DNA of 64,000 bases from Celeribacter baekdonensis. GTDB lineage: Bacteria; Pseudomonadota; Alphaproteobacteria; Rhodobacterales; Rhodobacteraceae. The stretch is from assembly GCF_003047105.1 (NCBI RefSeq), contig NZ_CP028475.1, forward strand, positions 1,178,001 through 1,242,000, written 5' to 3'. The position numbers were made by a program, and so were the translations under genes. Shown one piece after another: positions 17,043 through 26,843 of the stretch. Position 1 is the stretch's first letter. Every line of letters starts with the position of its first letter. A model generated the notes under the pieces. That model did no database searches. It was given only the letters and a program-made list of their open reading frames with translations, and had not been told where the DNA came from.

Positions 17043-17751
17043 AACCCTCGCCGCGCTCTTTCTTGCCCATGTCCTTGCCGACTACGTGTTTCAATCCGCC
17101 GCCATGGTCGACACCAAATCCAAACCTGAGACGCTGTTTCTGCATTTTCTCATCGTTTTGCTCACCGCCATGGCCGCCACCGGCCAAGTCGCCTCTCCGG
17201 CGATTTACGCTCTTGCGCTGGTCCATGTCGCGATTGACGCGATCAAGGTCAAAGTCTTTTCCGACAAGTTCCTGCCGCACCTCGCGGACCAAGCGCTGCA
17301 CCTGCTCACCCTTGCGATCTTCGCCAAAGCCGCGCCAGACATCTACGCCACTGGCGCTTATGGCGACATCGCTTGGATGCCCAAACTCATGCTTTATGCC
17401 GCTGGATTGATTTATGTCACCCGAGCGGGCGGGTTTGCGGTGGGCAAATTGATGGCGGAATTTGGCGACAACCCGATTGAGGAGAGCCTTGATAAGGGCG
17501 GGTTTTGGATTGGGCTGTTGGAACGCGGGCTGATTTTTCTGTTGTTGATCGGCGATATGGCAGGCGGCATCGGCTTTTTGGTGGCGGCGAAATCGGTGTT
17601 GCGCTTTGAGGCCACACAAGACGGTAAAAAGGCGGAATGGGTGATCATCGGCACCTTGGCCTCGTTCGGCTGGGCCCTTGCGGTGACGTTGGCGGTGATG
17701 TTCGTGGGCGCACAGCTACCAGACCTTGGAATCGCGGACCAAACACCCTAG
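17035..17751 (+). CDS. DUF3307 membrane protein
   Basis: 238 residues from the ATG at 17035, overlapping the end of the satD-like gene, which suggests translational coupling. N-terminal LAALFLAHVLADYVFQSAAM and HFLIVLLTAMAATG are the DUF3307 signature (an early His and Asp in a membrane helix), followed by YALALVHVAIDAIKVKV with another His/Asp pair. Five to seven membrane segments are likely, the last ones near 165-190 and 205-230. DUF3307 has no known biochemical role. GC content is typical of the window, unlike the second half of its partner. Confidence 0.8.
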   Translation: MPETLAALFLAHVLADYVFQSAAMVDTKSKPETLFLHFLIVLLTAMAATGQVASPAIYALALVHVAIDAIKVKVFSDKFLPHLADQALHLLTLAIFAKAAPDIYATGAYGDIAWMPKLMLYAAGLIYVTRAGGFAVGKLMAEFGDNPIEESLDKGGFWIGLLERGLIFLLLIGDMAGGIGFLVAAKSVLRFEATQDGKKAEWVIIGTLASFGWALAVTLAVMFVGAQLPDLGIADQTP

Positions 17752-17775
17752 ATTAGGGTCAAAGGAGACCTTCTC

Positions 17776-18141
17776 ATGTTCGGCATCCCCGGAAAACAAG
17801 CTGTCACGCTCACCTCTGCCGCAACCAAGCAAATCGCACGGTTGATGGAGAAAGATGGCTCCAAAGGCCTGCGCATCGGCATCAAAAAGGGCGGCTGTGC
17901 CGGGATGGAATATACCATGGACTATGTGTCCGAGGTGGATGCGATGGACGAGGTCGTCGAACAAGATGGCGCACGGGTGATGATCGCGCCCATGGCGCAG
18001 ATGTTCCTGTTTGGCACCGAGATTGATTACGAAGTTTCTTTGTTGGAATCCGGCTTCAAATTTCGCAACCCGAATGTGGTCGACGCCTGTGGCTGTGGCG
18101 AGTCGATCAAGTTTGACGAAAGCCTGAGCCCAAGCCAATAA
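17776..18141 (+). CDS. A-type Fe-S carrier (IscA/SufA/HesB family)
   Basis: 121 residues with AAAGGAG before the ATG. The three conserved cysteines are present: one in GGCAGMEYTMDYV and two in VVDACGCGESIKF. Other family pieces are LTSAATKQIARLM and GTEIDYEVSLLESGFKFRNP. A-type carriers pass Fe-S clusters to apoproteins in the cytoplasm. Without suf or isc genes alongside, SufA, IscA or ErpA cannot be told apart. The TfoX-N gene follows 11 bp later, so the two are likely cotranscribed. Confidence 0.92.
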   Translation: MFGIPGKQAVTLTSAATKQIARLMEKDGSKGLRIGIKKGGCAGMEYTMDYVSEVDAMDEVVEQDGARVMIAPMAQMFLFGTEIDYEVSLLESGFKFRNPNVVDACGCGESIKFDESLSPSQ

Positions 18142-18152
18142 GGGACAAGAAA

Positions 18153-18464
18153 ATGGCCGTCTCCGACGAAGACATCGCCTTTGTTCACGAGTTGTTTGAG
18201 GCCGTCGGTCCCATCAGTCATCGCAAAATGATGGGCGGGCTGTCGATCTATTCGGACGGTCAGATTTTCGCAATCCTCTCCTCCGAGGGCCGGATTTACC
18301 TCAAGGCCAAGGACGATTTCGCCGCAACCCTCAAAGCCGAGGGAGCGGAGAAATTCGAGATGGGCGACGGGCGCGGGATGAACTACTGGACCCTGCCCGA
18401 AGCCGCGCTTGATGATCCAGAACTTGCGGGCGATTGGGCACGGCGGGCCTTGGACGCGCTTTAA
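18153..18464 (+). CDS. TfoX/Sxy N-terminal domain protein
   Basis: 103 residues. ISHRKMMGGLSIYSDGQIFA and ILSSEGRIYLKAKDDF are the TfoX-N core; FEMGDGRGMNYWTLPEAALD and a C-terminal LAGDWARRALDAL complete a single domain. The C-terminal TfoX domain of competence regulators is absent. Single-domain versions are common in alphaproteobacteria and have no firm function. AGGGAC precedes the ATG. Confidence 0.85.
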   Translation: MAVSDEDIAFVHELFEAVGPISHRKMMGGLSIYSDGQIFAILSSEGRIYLKAKDDFAATLKAEGAEKFEMGDGRGMNYWTLPEAALDDPELAGDWARRALDAL

Positions 18465-18493
18465 CGCGCCCCGCCCTTTCCGTACCTGTACCC

Positions 18494-18943
18494 TTACTGT
18501 TCCAAAGCGTCGATCATATCGACCCGTGTGCCGTGACGACCACCCTCAAATTCGGCCATCAAAAAGGCCTCTACGACACTGAGTGCAAGCCCCTCCCCAA
18601 TCACACGCGCGCCCAGCGACAGCATGTTGGCGTTGTTGTGCTGACGGATCATGCGGGCGGAAAACTCATCGGAACAAACACCGCACCGGATGCCTTTGAC
18701 CTTATTGGCCGCCATCATGATGCCCTGCCCCGTGCCGCACACGATGATGCCAAAGCGGCAGTCGCCAGAGGCCACACGCCGCGCGGCAGCTTCGCCATGG
18801 AGCGGATAATGCGTGCTTTCGGGGGTCGTCGGGCCAATATCGACCACCTCCCAGCCAAGAGAGGCGACATGAGTGGCAATCGCTTGGCGCAACTCAATGG
18901 CGGCGTGATCACTGGAAAGAACGATGCGGGTGTTGGCGGTCAT
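18494..18943 (-). CDS. rpiB: ribose-5-phosphate isomerase B
   Basis: 149 residues from the ATG at 18943; the frame extends upstream but without family similarity. The RpiB/LacAB signature is complete: RIVLSSDHAAIELRQAIATH, GPTTPESTHYPLHGEAAARR, GIIVCGTGQGIMMAANKVKG (catalytic Cys and oxyanion loop), IRCGVCSDEFSARMIRQHNN (active His) and LSLGARVIG. It interconverts ribose-5-P and ribulose-5-P. It is divergent from tpiA across a 270-bp gap, in which I see no other gene. Confidence 0.95.
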   Translation of the reverse strand: MTANTRIVLSSDHAAIELRQAIATHVASLGWEVVDIGPTTPESTHYPLHGEAAARRVASGDCRFGIIVCGTGQGIMMAANKVKGIRCGVCSDEFSARMIRQHNNANMLSLGARVIGEGLALSVVEAFLMAEFEGGRHGTRVDMIDALEQ

Positions 18944-19217
18944 GACAATGTGGTCCCGTTGTTTCAAAGCCGGTGTGCGGCGTGACTCTGGTGCCGCTTG
19001 TGGCGTCAATTTCACCGCAATTCAAGACCGCGTGGCCGCCTCTTTGCCGCCAAGGACCAGCCCAAATGTCGCAGATCCCCGCCATCGCCCCAAAGCGCAG
19101 CTCTCGACGGCACATTTCCCACGAATTGCGCCACATCAGAGACGTTAGCGCCCACAGTTGCTTGACTACCCTCAAGAGGCTGCAATGATGCGGCCAACAT
19201 GGAGAAGGAGTGCACGC

Positions 19218-19964
19218 ATGGGACGCAAACTGGCCGCAGGCAATTGGAAAATGAACGGGCTGAACGCCAGCCTGAAAGAGGCACAGGCTCTGGCAGAGAT
19301 GTTCCCGGCTCCGAAGGTGGACATTCTGTTGTGCCCGCCCGCAACCTTGGTGGCGAGCATGGCCACCGCTCTGGCTCACACCAAAATCGACGTTGGCGGG
19401 CAGGATTGCCATATGAAAGCCTTCGGCGCGCATACGGGCGATATTTCGGCGGATATGCTGGCCGATGCGGGGGCGGATTACGTCATTTTGGGCCACTCTG
19501 AGCGGCGCGCCGATCATGGCGAAACCGACGCGGTGGTCTGTGAAAAAACCATGGCGGCGGTGATGGCGGGGCTCAAACCCGTGGTCTGCGTTGGCGAAAC
19601 CCTGGCACAGCGCGAGGCAGGCGAGACATTGGGCATCATCCGCCACCAACTTTCAGCATCGCTGCCCGATGCGGTTGATTTGAGCAAACTCGTGGTCGCC
19701 TATGAGCCGGTTTGGGCCATCGGCACCGGCAAAATCCCGACCCTTGAACAGATCGCTGAGGTCCATGACGACATCCGCGCCACACTGACCGCGCGCTATG
19801 GCGACACGGCCAAGGATGTGCCGTTGCTCTATGGGGGCTCGGTCAAACCGGGCAACGCCGCCGAGATTTTCGCGACCTCCAATGTCGATGGCGCGCTGGT
19901 CGGCGGGGCCTCGTTGAAAGCAGCGGATTTTGCCGGGATCATCACAGCCCTGGAAGCGGCCTGA
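19218..19964 (+). CDS. tpiA: triosephosphate isomerase
   Basis: 248 residues. The start at 19218 is fixed by AGAAGGAG and by the conserved N-terminus MGRKLAAGNWKMNG (Asn, Lys). Catalytic His is in YVILGHSERR, catalytic Glu in VVAYEPVWAIGTG, and the phosphate loop is LLYGGSVKPGNAAE. It interconverts dihydroxyacetone-P and glyceraldehyde-3-P; with edd/eda and the pyruvate kinase-like gene it fits lower glycolysis. A strong terminator follows 6 bp after the stop. Confidence 0.98.
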   Translation: MGRKLAAGNWKMNGLNASLKEAQALAEMFPAPKVDILLCPPATLVASMATALAHTKIDVGGQDCHMKAFGAHTGDISADMLADAGADYVILGHSERRADHGETDAVVCEKTMAAVMAGLKPVVCVGETLAQREAGETLGIIRHQLSASLPDAVDLSKLVVAYEPVWAIGTGKIPTLEQIAEVHDDIRATLTARYGDTAKDVPLLYGGSVKPGNAAEIFATSNVDGALVGGASLKAADFAGIITALEAA

Positions 19965-19970
19965 CATAGA

Positions 19971-20004
19971 AACGCCGCGCGTTTTTCAAAGGCGCGGCGT
20001 TTTT
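19971..20004. terminator. bidirectional terminator between tpiA and the monooxygenase gene
   Basis: AACGCCGCGC pairs with GCGCGGCGTT around a 12-nt loop, followed by TTTTT on the plus strand. The converging genes end at 19964 and 20044, so it may serve both. Confidence 0.85.
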
Positions 20005-20043
20005 CCATTGTCATTTGCCCCCTCTGCGAAGGCGTTGCCGCGC

Positions 20044-21219
20044 TCACCCAGCGGTCACATCATGATCGTAAAGCCAGGCAAATCGTTCCACCGCTTGGCG
20101 CGGTGCGATTTGACCGGCAAAGCGCAAAGCCGCATGGCCGACAAAGCGTTTCGCCCCGCTCAAATGGTAGTTTTTCGCATTGGCATTGGCCGCCTCGATC
20201 ACTCGGACCACCCGCGCCCGACGCAAAGATTGATAGGCCGCAAGCGCCTGATCCAGCGGCAATTTCGCCAGACAATCGGCCAAGACCCACGCATCCTCCA
20301 AAGCCATATTCGCCCCCTGTGCCAAAAATGGCAGGGTCGGATGAGCGGCGTCGCCCAGCAGCGCCGAGCGATCCGAATGCCAGCGCAGCGCCACCGGATG
20401 CCGGAACAATCCCCAGCGCGCGACCTCCGTCACCCGCCCCAAAAGCCCTTTCACGCCGGGACAAAAATTGGCGAAATGGCTCATCATCTCCGCCGGATCA
20501 CCGCGGTGATTCCAGCCCTCTTCCAGCCAGTCCGGGCGCTCTTCGACGGCGACAATATTGATCAAACTGCCGCCCCGTAACGGGTAACTGACCACATGCC
20601 GCCCCGCTGCCATATGAACCATTGCCAAAGGCGCCTCGCCGCCAAGCGCCGGAACCGTGGCGCGCCACGCGGTTTGGCCGGTGAAAAACGGTTTGGCCGG
20701 ACCATTGAGCATCGGGCGCAACACGGAATTGACCCCATCCGCCCCGAGCACCACGTCATGACGCGCGTCTCGGTGTCCCGCCTCCGGGCCCGCAGCGAAC
20801 ACAAGGCTCACCCCATCCGCATCGCCATGAATGGCCTGCACCTGATGTGACAGGCGAATGTCCACCGCCAGATCACGCGCGCCCTGTTCGAGCAAGGCGA
20901 TCAAATCGGCGCGGTGCATCAACAGAAAATCGTCATTTGGGCGGGCGGCTTTGACATCAAGATGCAAGACCTCGCGGCCCATATACCCATCCATCAAACT
21001 CACGCCCTCCGAGCGCATCGACACGGCTCCCGCGTCCAGCCCCAAAGCGGTCAAAACCCGCGCGCCATTGGGGGTAATTTGCAACCCGGCCCCGACTTCG
21101 GTGATCTCAGGCGCACGTTCATAGACGGTGACCTTGGCCCCGCGCAGCGCCAAAGCCCGCGCGAGCGCAAGCCCCGCCACCCCCGCGCCGAGAACGGCGA
21201 TATCCTGACCAATCAACAT
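20044..21219 (-). CDS. FAD-dependent aromatic-type monooxygenase
   Basis: 391 residues. The FAD dinucleotide fold is IAVLGAGVAGLALARALALR with the Glu of VTVYERAPE; TEVGAGLQITPNGARVLTAL is the ring-hydroxylase pattern. VLGADGVNSVLRPML is the DG motif and ALLGDAAHPTLPFLAQGANM the second FAD motif, with LEDAWVLADCLAKL after it. It resembles salicylate or 6-hydroxynicotinate 3-monooxygenases, which hydroxylate aromatic acids using NAD(P)H and O2. No aromatic-degradation genes are nearby, so the substrate is open. Confidence 0.9.
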   Translation of the reverse strand: MLIGQDIAVLGAGVAGLALARALALRGAKVTVYERAPEITEVGAGLQITPNGARVLTALGLDAGAVSMRSEGVSLMDGYMGREVLHLDVKAARPNDDFLLMHRADLIALLEQGARDLAVDIRLSHQVQAIHGDADGVSLVFAAGPEAGHRDARHDVVLGADGVNSVLRPMLNGPAKPFFTGQTAWRATVPALGGEAPLAMVHMAAGRHVVSYPLRGGSLINIVAVEERPDWLEEGWNHRGDPAEMMSHFANFCPGVKGLLGRVTEVARWGLFRHPVALRWHSDRSALLGDAAHPTLPFLAQGANMALEDAWVLADCLAKLPLDQALAAYQSLRRARVVRVIEAANANAKNYHLSGAKRFVGHAALRFAGQIAPRQAVERFAWLYDHDVTAG

Positions 21220-21271
21220 GGAACGTTCCTTATCTTTGATCCCGCATCGTTGGTCCCGCTGTCAAAAAAGA

Positions 21272-21298
21272 AAACACCGGGAGATGCCCCCGGTGTTT
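21272..21298 (-). terminator. terminator of dksA
   Basis: AAACACCGGG (21272-21281) pairs with CCCGGTGTTT (21289-21298) across a 7-nt loop. On the minus strand TTCTTTTTT follows. It lies about 75 bp after the dksA stop codon. Confidence 0.85.
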
Positions 21299-21372
21299 GC
21301 CATATTTTTGCACAATCTGTCACGGGCACATATTGCCGCGAGAGAGGCAAGATCGCCAGATCACGTCAGTGA

Positions 21373-21858
21373 TCAATCGTCGCGATGTACTTTTTCGCGG
21401 CGCTCATGGCGTTCTTGTGCTTCCAAAGTCATGGTCGCAATCGGACGCGCATCCAAACGCTTGAGCGAAATCGGCTCGCCGGTCACTTCGCAATACCCGT
21501 ATTCGCCCTCTTCGATCCGGCGCAGCGCCTGTTCGATCTTGAGCACCAGCTTGCGCTGACGATCCCGCGTGCGCAGCTCAAGCGCGCGGTCGGTTTCCTC
21601 AGAGGCCCGGTCGGTGATGTCAGGAATATTGCGGGTGCCGTCCTGCAAGCCTTCGATGGTGTGGCGGCTTTCGTCCAAAAGATCGGCTTTCCACGCCAAA
21701 AGCTTGCGGCGGAAATATTCGAGCTGACGCTCATTCATGAAAGGTTCGCCCTCAGCGGGACGGTAGTCATCAGGCAGGAAAGCTTCGGCCTTCATCTTTG
21801 TCACCTTTGTCGTGTCAGTGAGCGTGCCCATAGCCAATGATGTATTGTCGTCAGCCAT
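21373..21858 (-). CDS. dksA: RNA polymerase-binding factor DksA, cysteine-poor
   Basis: 161 residues from the ATG at 21858, preceded by GGAGGGTG. Many homologues begin at the internal MKAEAFLPDDYRPAEGEPFM (21795), which also has AAAGGTG, so two starts are possible. The coiled-coil hairpin follows (YFRRKLLAWKADLLDESRHT, DITDRASEETDRALELRTRD) with the acidic tip. The zinc finger is degenerate: YGYCEVTGEPISLKRLDARP keeps one Cys of the usual four. DksA binds RNA polymerase's secondary channel and mediates the ppGpp response. Cysteine-poor DksA is known from Rhodobacter and is thought not to need zinc. Confidence 0.95.
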   Translation of the reverse strand: MADDNTSLAMGTLTDTTKVTKMKAEAFLPDDYRPAEGEPFMNERQLEYFRRKLLAWKADLLDESRHTIEGLQDGTRNIPDITDRASEETDRALELRTRDRQRKLVLKIEQALRRIEEGEYGYCEVTGEPISLKRLDARPIATMTLEAQERHERREKVHRDD

Positions 21859-21991
21859 GCGGCACCCTCCAATTGCGGCTCGTTTACCGCGTTTATTCGG
21901 GGATGTCACGTCACAATCTCTGTCGCATTGCACCTTTCCCAAGCCTTGTTATGATCCGGCTCACCCCTTGTCCGAGAGCGCACATAAACCG

Positions 21992-22837
21992 ATGAAATTC
22001 TCCTCCACTGACAGTTATATCGCCCCCACTGACCTCACCGTGGCCGTAAACGCCGCCATCGCATTGGAACGGCCTTTGTTGGTCAAAGGCGAGCCGGGCA
22101 CGGGCAAAACCGAACTCGCACGCCAAATTGCCAATGCCTTGGGGCTTGAGATGATTGAGTGGAACATCAAATCCACCACCCGCGCTCAACAGGGGCTTTA
22201 TGAATATGATGCGGTGTCACGGCTGCGCGACAGTCAATTGGGCGATCCCCGCGTCGAAGACGTGCGCCACTACATCAAAAAGGGCAAACTCTGGCAGGCG
22301 TTTGAGGCCGACAAAAAGGTCGTTTTGTTGATTGATGAGGTCGATAAGGCCGACATCGAATTCCCCAACGACCTGTTGCAAGAGCTCGATAAAATGGCGT
22401 TTCACGTCTATGAAACCGGCGAAACCGTCAGTGCCAAACAACGTCCGGTGGTGATCATCACCTCAAACAATGAAAAAGAATTGCCCGACGCGTTTTTGCG
22501 CCGCTGCTTTTTCCACTACATCCGATTCCCCGACATGGACACGATGCGCGCCATCGTCGATGTGCATTTCCCCGGCATCAAAGAGCGGCTTTTGAGCACC
22601 GCGCTCAGCCAGTTTTACGAGATCCGCGACACGCCGGGCCTAAAGAAAAAGCCCTCGACCTCTGAGGTTTTGGATTGGCTGAAACTGTTGTTGGCCGAGG
22701 ACCTGTCGCCCGAAGATTTGGCACGCGACGGCAAGGATGCGCTGCCGAAATTACACGGCGCGCTTTTGAAGAATGAACAAGACGTGGCGCTGTTTGAGCG
22801 TCTGGCCTTTATGGCGCGTGGCGGCGGGCGGCGTTAA
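21992..22837 (+). CDS. MoxR-family AAA+ ATPase
   Basis: 281 residues from the ATG at 21992. Walker A is GEPGTGKTELARQ, Walker B KVVLLIDEVDKADIEFPNDL, sensor 1 PVVIITSNNEKELPDAF, and the arginine finger LRRCFFHYIRFPD. The C-terminal part is the helical lid. MoxR ATPases work with VWA-domain partners as chaperones for protein maturation. A VWA gene lies 2.8 kb downstream (25621) on the same strand, though other genes intervene, two of them on the same strand and one opposite. Confidence 0.93.
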   Translation: MKFSSTDSYIAPTDLTVAVNAAIALERPLLVKGEPGTGKTELARQIANALGLEMIEWNIKSTTRAQQGLYEYDAVSRLRDSQLGDPRVEDVRHYIKKGKLWQAFEADKKVVLLIDEVDKADIEFPNDLLQELDKMAFHVYETGETVSAKQRPVVIITSNNEKELPDAFLRRCFFHYIRFPDMDTMRAIVDVHFPGIKERLLSTALSQFYEIRDTPGLKKKPSTSEVLDWLKLLLAEDLSPEDLARDGKDALPKLHGALLKNEQDVALFERLAFMARGGGRR

Positions 22838-22848
22838 CCGCCTTTGCC

Positions 22849-23136
22849 TCACTCCGCCTTTGCGGCTTTGGTCGCGCGGGGCTTTTTCGGCTTGGCGGCG
22901 GGTTTAGAGGCGACCTCTGCCTTGGTCGCGGCGGCCGCTTTGGCGGCGCGCGGTTTTGCCGCCGCCTTTTTGCGCGGGGCTTTCGGCTTTGGCGTCTCAA
23001 CGACGGTCTCAACCGTCAGTTCCGCCTGTGCCGCAAGCCAATGCTCTTGGTCACGCCCCTCGGGTTGCCCGTCTTTGAGCCAAAGGAAATAGGCCGCATC
23101 GCGGATGTGATCGTCGGTTTGAGTCTGCTGTGTCAT
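22849..23136 (-). CDS. DUF2934 protein with Lys/Ala-rich tail
   Basis: 95 residues. The N-terminal 40 residues match DUF2934 (HIRDAAYFLWLKDGQPEGRD followed by HWLAAQAEL). The rest is a low-complexity Lys-Ala-Pro tail with KPRAAKAAAATKAEVASKPA, resembling histone H1-like tails. Function unknown; nucleic-acid binding through the tail is possible. It converges on the moxR gene, whose end is 11 bp away. Confidence 0.75.
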   Translation of the reverse strand: MTQQTQTDDHIRDAAYFLWLKDGQPEGRDQEHWLAAQAELTVETVVETPKPKAPRKKAAAKPRAAKAAAATKAEVASKPAAKPKKPRATKAAKAE

Positions 23137-23374
23137 GTGTCAATCTGATCGGCTGTGGTGGGTCATGCAAATATACCATCGGGACTAAGGATGCGCGGTT
23201 AAGATTTTATGACAGAACCCGCAGCCTGCACCACCTTAGGGTGAAAACCGCCGCGCAAATGCACCGAAACCGGACAGGGCGCATAATTTCTAAGCGGTCG
23301 AGAAACGCACAGACGGGCTTGCCTCGAAGGACATAACCGCTCACATCTATAAATCGGACCCAAAGGATCACACC

Positions 23375-23818
23375 ATGCCCCTGACCATTCGCCCTCTGAC
23401 CCCTGAAGACCGCACGCCCTGGGCTGCGCTTTGGCGCGATTACCTGAGCTTTTATGAAACCGCCCTACCGCAAGAGATTTATGACGCCACATTCGCGCGT
23501 CTAGTCGACCCTCAGGCCGTGGAACGCGGCGCATTGGTGGCGGAGCTTGACGGGCAACTCATTGGACTGGTTCATTATATTTTCCACGCCCACAATTGGC
23601 GGGTCGAAGATGTCTGCTACCTCCAAGACCTGTTTGTCTCTGAGGCGGCGCGCGGCACCGGGGCCGGACGGGCGCTGATCGAGGGCGTTTATGCGCTGGC
23701 CGATGCCCATGGCACACCCAATGTCTATTGGATGACGCAAGACTTCAACGCCACGGCGCGCCAGCTCTATGATCGGCTCGCCACGCTGACGCCCTTTATC
23801 AAATATAGCCGCAGCTAA
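23375..23818 (+). CDS. GNAT-family N-acetyltransferase
   Basis: 147 residues with AAAGGAT before the ATG. The acetyl-CoA site is LQDLFVSEAARGTGAGRALI with the Q/RxxGxG/A pattern; the C-terminal motif is NATARQLYDRLA. YYRSY-like substrate region: PWAALWRDYLSFYETALPQE. It transfers an acetyl group to an unknown amine, perhaps a small molecule or protein N-terminus. The gap before it (23137-23374) shows nothing I can support. Confidence 0.88.
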   Translation: MPLTIRPLTPEDRTPWAALWRDYLSFYETALPQEIYDATFARLVDPQAVERGALVAELDGQLIGLVHYIFHAHNWRVEDVCYLQDLFVSEAARGTGAGRALIEGVYALADAHGTPNVYWMTQDFNATARQLYDRLATLTPFIKYSRS

Positions 23819-23959
23819 AGGCCCTGCTCAGGCTTTGATTTGCTTTTGGTGCGCAGTGCCGTAAATTCTCCCCAAATTGGAGACGCTCGCGCCACAGTTG
23901 ATTGGTCTGTCTCTCTGATACTCAACTCATACTGCGTAAAGACATAAGGTTTGGCACAG

Positions 23960-25375
23960 ATGACAACCGATCCCCTCGCGGCTTCAGCCCCCCCGCACAC
24001 AGCGCCGGCAAAGCCCCGTGTCTTTCGCTCCGCTTTTGGCCTGTTGAGCCTGTCGCTCTTGGCCGCCTGCGCCACAGCTTTGCCGGATCACCCGCCCTCG
24101 GCGCGCGCCCCCGCAATGATGCTGGATCTGCCACCGATGAAAGTGTTTTCCGGAAGCACGCCGCGCCAAACCGCGCGCTCCAACGCGTCTCTGGCCCGCG
24201 ACTTCCTTGATCTCAGCTTTGCCTTGGAAAACGGCACGCCGCTTGTGCAAATGACCCGGTTCGAAGGCCCGATCACCCTGCGTGTCACCGGCGCGCGCCC
24301 ACCGATCTCGCTTGGCCCCGATCTGGCCGCGCTATTGCGCCGTTTGGACCAAGAGGCCGGGGTCAAAATCACCCGCGTTTCGGCCAATGGCCCTGCCTCG
24401 ATCACCATCGAAACCCTGCCCCACGGCGAATTGGCGCGCCGCGCGCCCAACACCGCCTGTATCGTCGCCCCGAATGTCTCGGACTGGACCGAATTCAAAC
24501 GCGCAAGGCGACAAAACCTAAGTTGGACCCAAGTTGACACCCGCACCCGGCTGGCAATTTTCATCCCCGATGATGTCGCCCCGCAAGAAATCCGCGATTG
24601 CCTGCACGAAGAATTGGCTCAGGCGCTTGGGCCGCTCAACGATCTGTATCGGCTCGCGGATTCGGTCTATAACGACGACAACATCCATTCGGTTTTGACG
24701 CCGTTTGACATGTTGATGCTCAAAGTCACCTATGCGCCAGAGCTGGACTCCGGCATGACCCGCGCCGAGGTGGCCGCCCGCCTACCCGCAATTTTAAAAC
24801 GACTGCATCCGGCGGGCGAAACCGTCCGAACCCCGATCCAAAGCCCGACCCCGCGCGCCTGGACCGATCATGTGATCGACGCGATGAGCGCCGGGCCCAT
24901 CCCGGCGCGCAAAGCCGCCGCCGAATCTGCCGTGGCCATCGCACGCGCCCAAGGTTGGGATGACACCCGCGCCGGGTTTTCGTGGTTCCTTTTGGGCCGT
25001 TTGGCGTTGAGTTCTGATCGTGCCTTGGCCCATAGTGCCTTGGCGCAAGCGGCAAAGATTTATGGCGCGCATCCTGAAACCCGATTTCATGCCGCCCATG
25101 TGGCGATGCAACTCTCGGCGCTGGCCCTCGCCGAAGGCCAAGACCAAGCCGCCTATGAAATTGCCGCCCGCGCCATTCCCGCCGCCACCGAGGCCGAAAA
25201 CGCCGCCCTCTTGGCCTCGTTGATGCTGACCGAAGCCGAAGCGCTGGACGCGATGGGCCGCAGCGGGGATGCGCGCGCGCTGCGCCTCGACAGTCTGGGC
25301 TGGGCACGATATGGCTTTGGCTCAGATGCAATGGTTCGGGCCCGCGCCGCCGAAATTGCCGCCCTCGCCCCATAA
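23960..25375 (+). CDS. DUF2927 lipoprotein, possible metallopeptidase fold
   Basis: About 471 residues from the ATG at 23960; AAGGT lies upstream, and a TTG at 23951 is an alternative. A hydrophobic stretch ends in a lipobox (SLLAACAT, Cys about 38), so a lipoprotein is predicted. Residues about 80-280 are DUF2927: SLARDFLDLSFALENG, TIETLPHGELARRAPNTACI and the zinc-protease-like CLHEELAQALGPLND with YRLADSVYNDDN. HExxQ replaces HExxH, so activity is uncertain. The C-terminal ~190 residues are Ala-rich helical repeats, TPR-like. It belongs to the MoxR-VWA neighbourhood. Confidence 0.8.
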   Translation: MTTDPLAASAPPHTAPAKPRVFRSAFGLLSLSLLAACATALPDHPPSARAPAMMLDLPPMKVFSGSTPRQTARSNASLARDFLDLSFALENGTPLVQMTRFEGPITLRVTGARPPISLGPDLAALLRRLDQEAGVKITRVSANGPASITIETLPHGELARRAPNTACIVAPNVSDWTEFKRARRQNLSWTQVDTRTRLAIFIPDDVAPQEIRDCLHEELAQALGPLNDLYRLADSVYNDDNIHSVLTPFDMLMLKVTYAPELDSGMTRAEVAARLPAILKRLHPAGETVRTPIQSPTPRAWTDHVIDAMSAGPIPARKAAAESAVAIARAQGWDDTRAGFSWFLLGRLALSSDRALAHSALAQAAKIYGAHPETRFHAAHVAMQLSALALAEGQDQAAYEIAARAIPAATEAENAALLASLMLTEAEALDAMGRSGDARALRLDSLGWARYGFGSDAMVRARAAEIAALAP

Positions 25376-25442
25376 AGGCATGCGGCTCTGATCGGTTCGC
25401 GCATGAATATGACGCGCGAGGCCTGCGCAAGGGAGCAAAAAG

Positions 25443-25607
25443 ATGATCGTGATCCTTCTGGCGCTGATCGGCGGCTTTTATGGCTGGCGTATGGCCAAAA
25501 AACGGGGCGGTAATCGCCTTGATAAGCTGCAATATGCGGCGGTGTATTTAATGGCCGGCACGATGCTCGGCCTGCTGTTGACCGTGATCATCGAGCGGCT
25601 GATCTAA
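25443..25607 (+). CDS. 54-aa double-spanning membrane protein
   Basis: AAGGGAG precedes the ATG. The protein has two hydrophobic segments (VILLALIGGFYGWRMA and YLMAGTMLGLLLTVIIERLI) joined by a basic loop, KKRGGNRLDKLQ. It starts 68 bp after the DUF2927 gene and ends 14 bp before the VWA gene, so it is almost certainly cotranscribed with the latter. I know no named family; the position suggests a membrane adaptor of the MoxR-VWA system. Confidence 0.75.
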   Translation: MIVILLALIGGFYGWRMAKKRGGNRLDKLQYAAVYLMAGTMLGLLLTVIIERLI

Positions 25608-25620
25608 GGGGGCGGGCGCG

Positions 25621-26805
<1,185 letters not shown>

Positions 26806-26843
26806 AGCTTGGCCAACGCCCGCCCTGCCCCCATATTCATATC

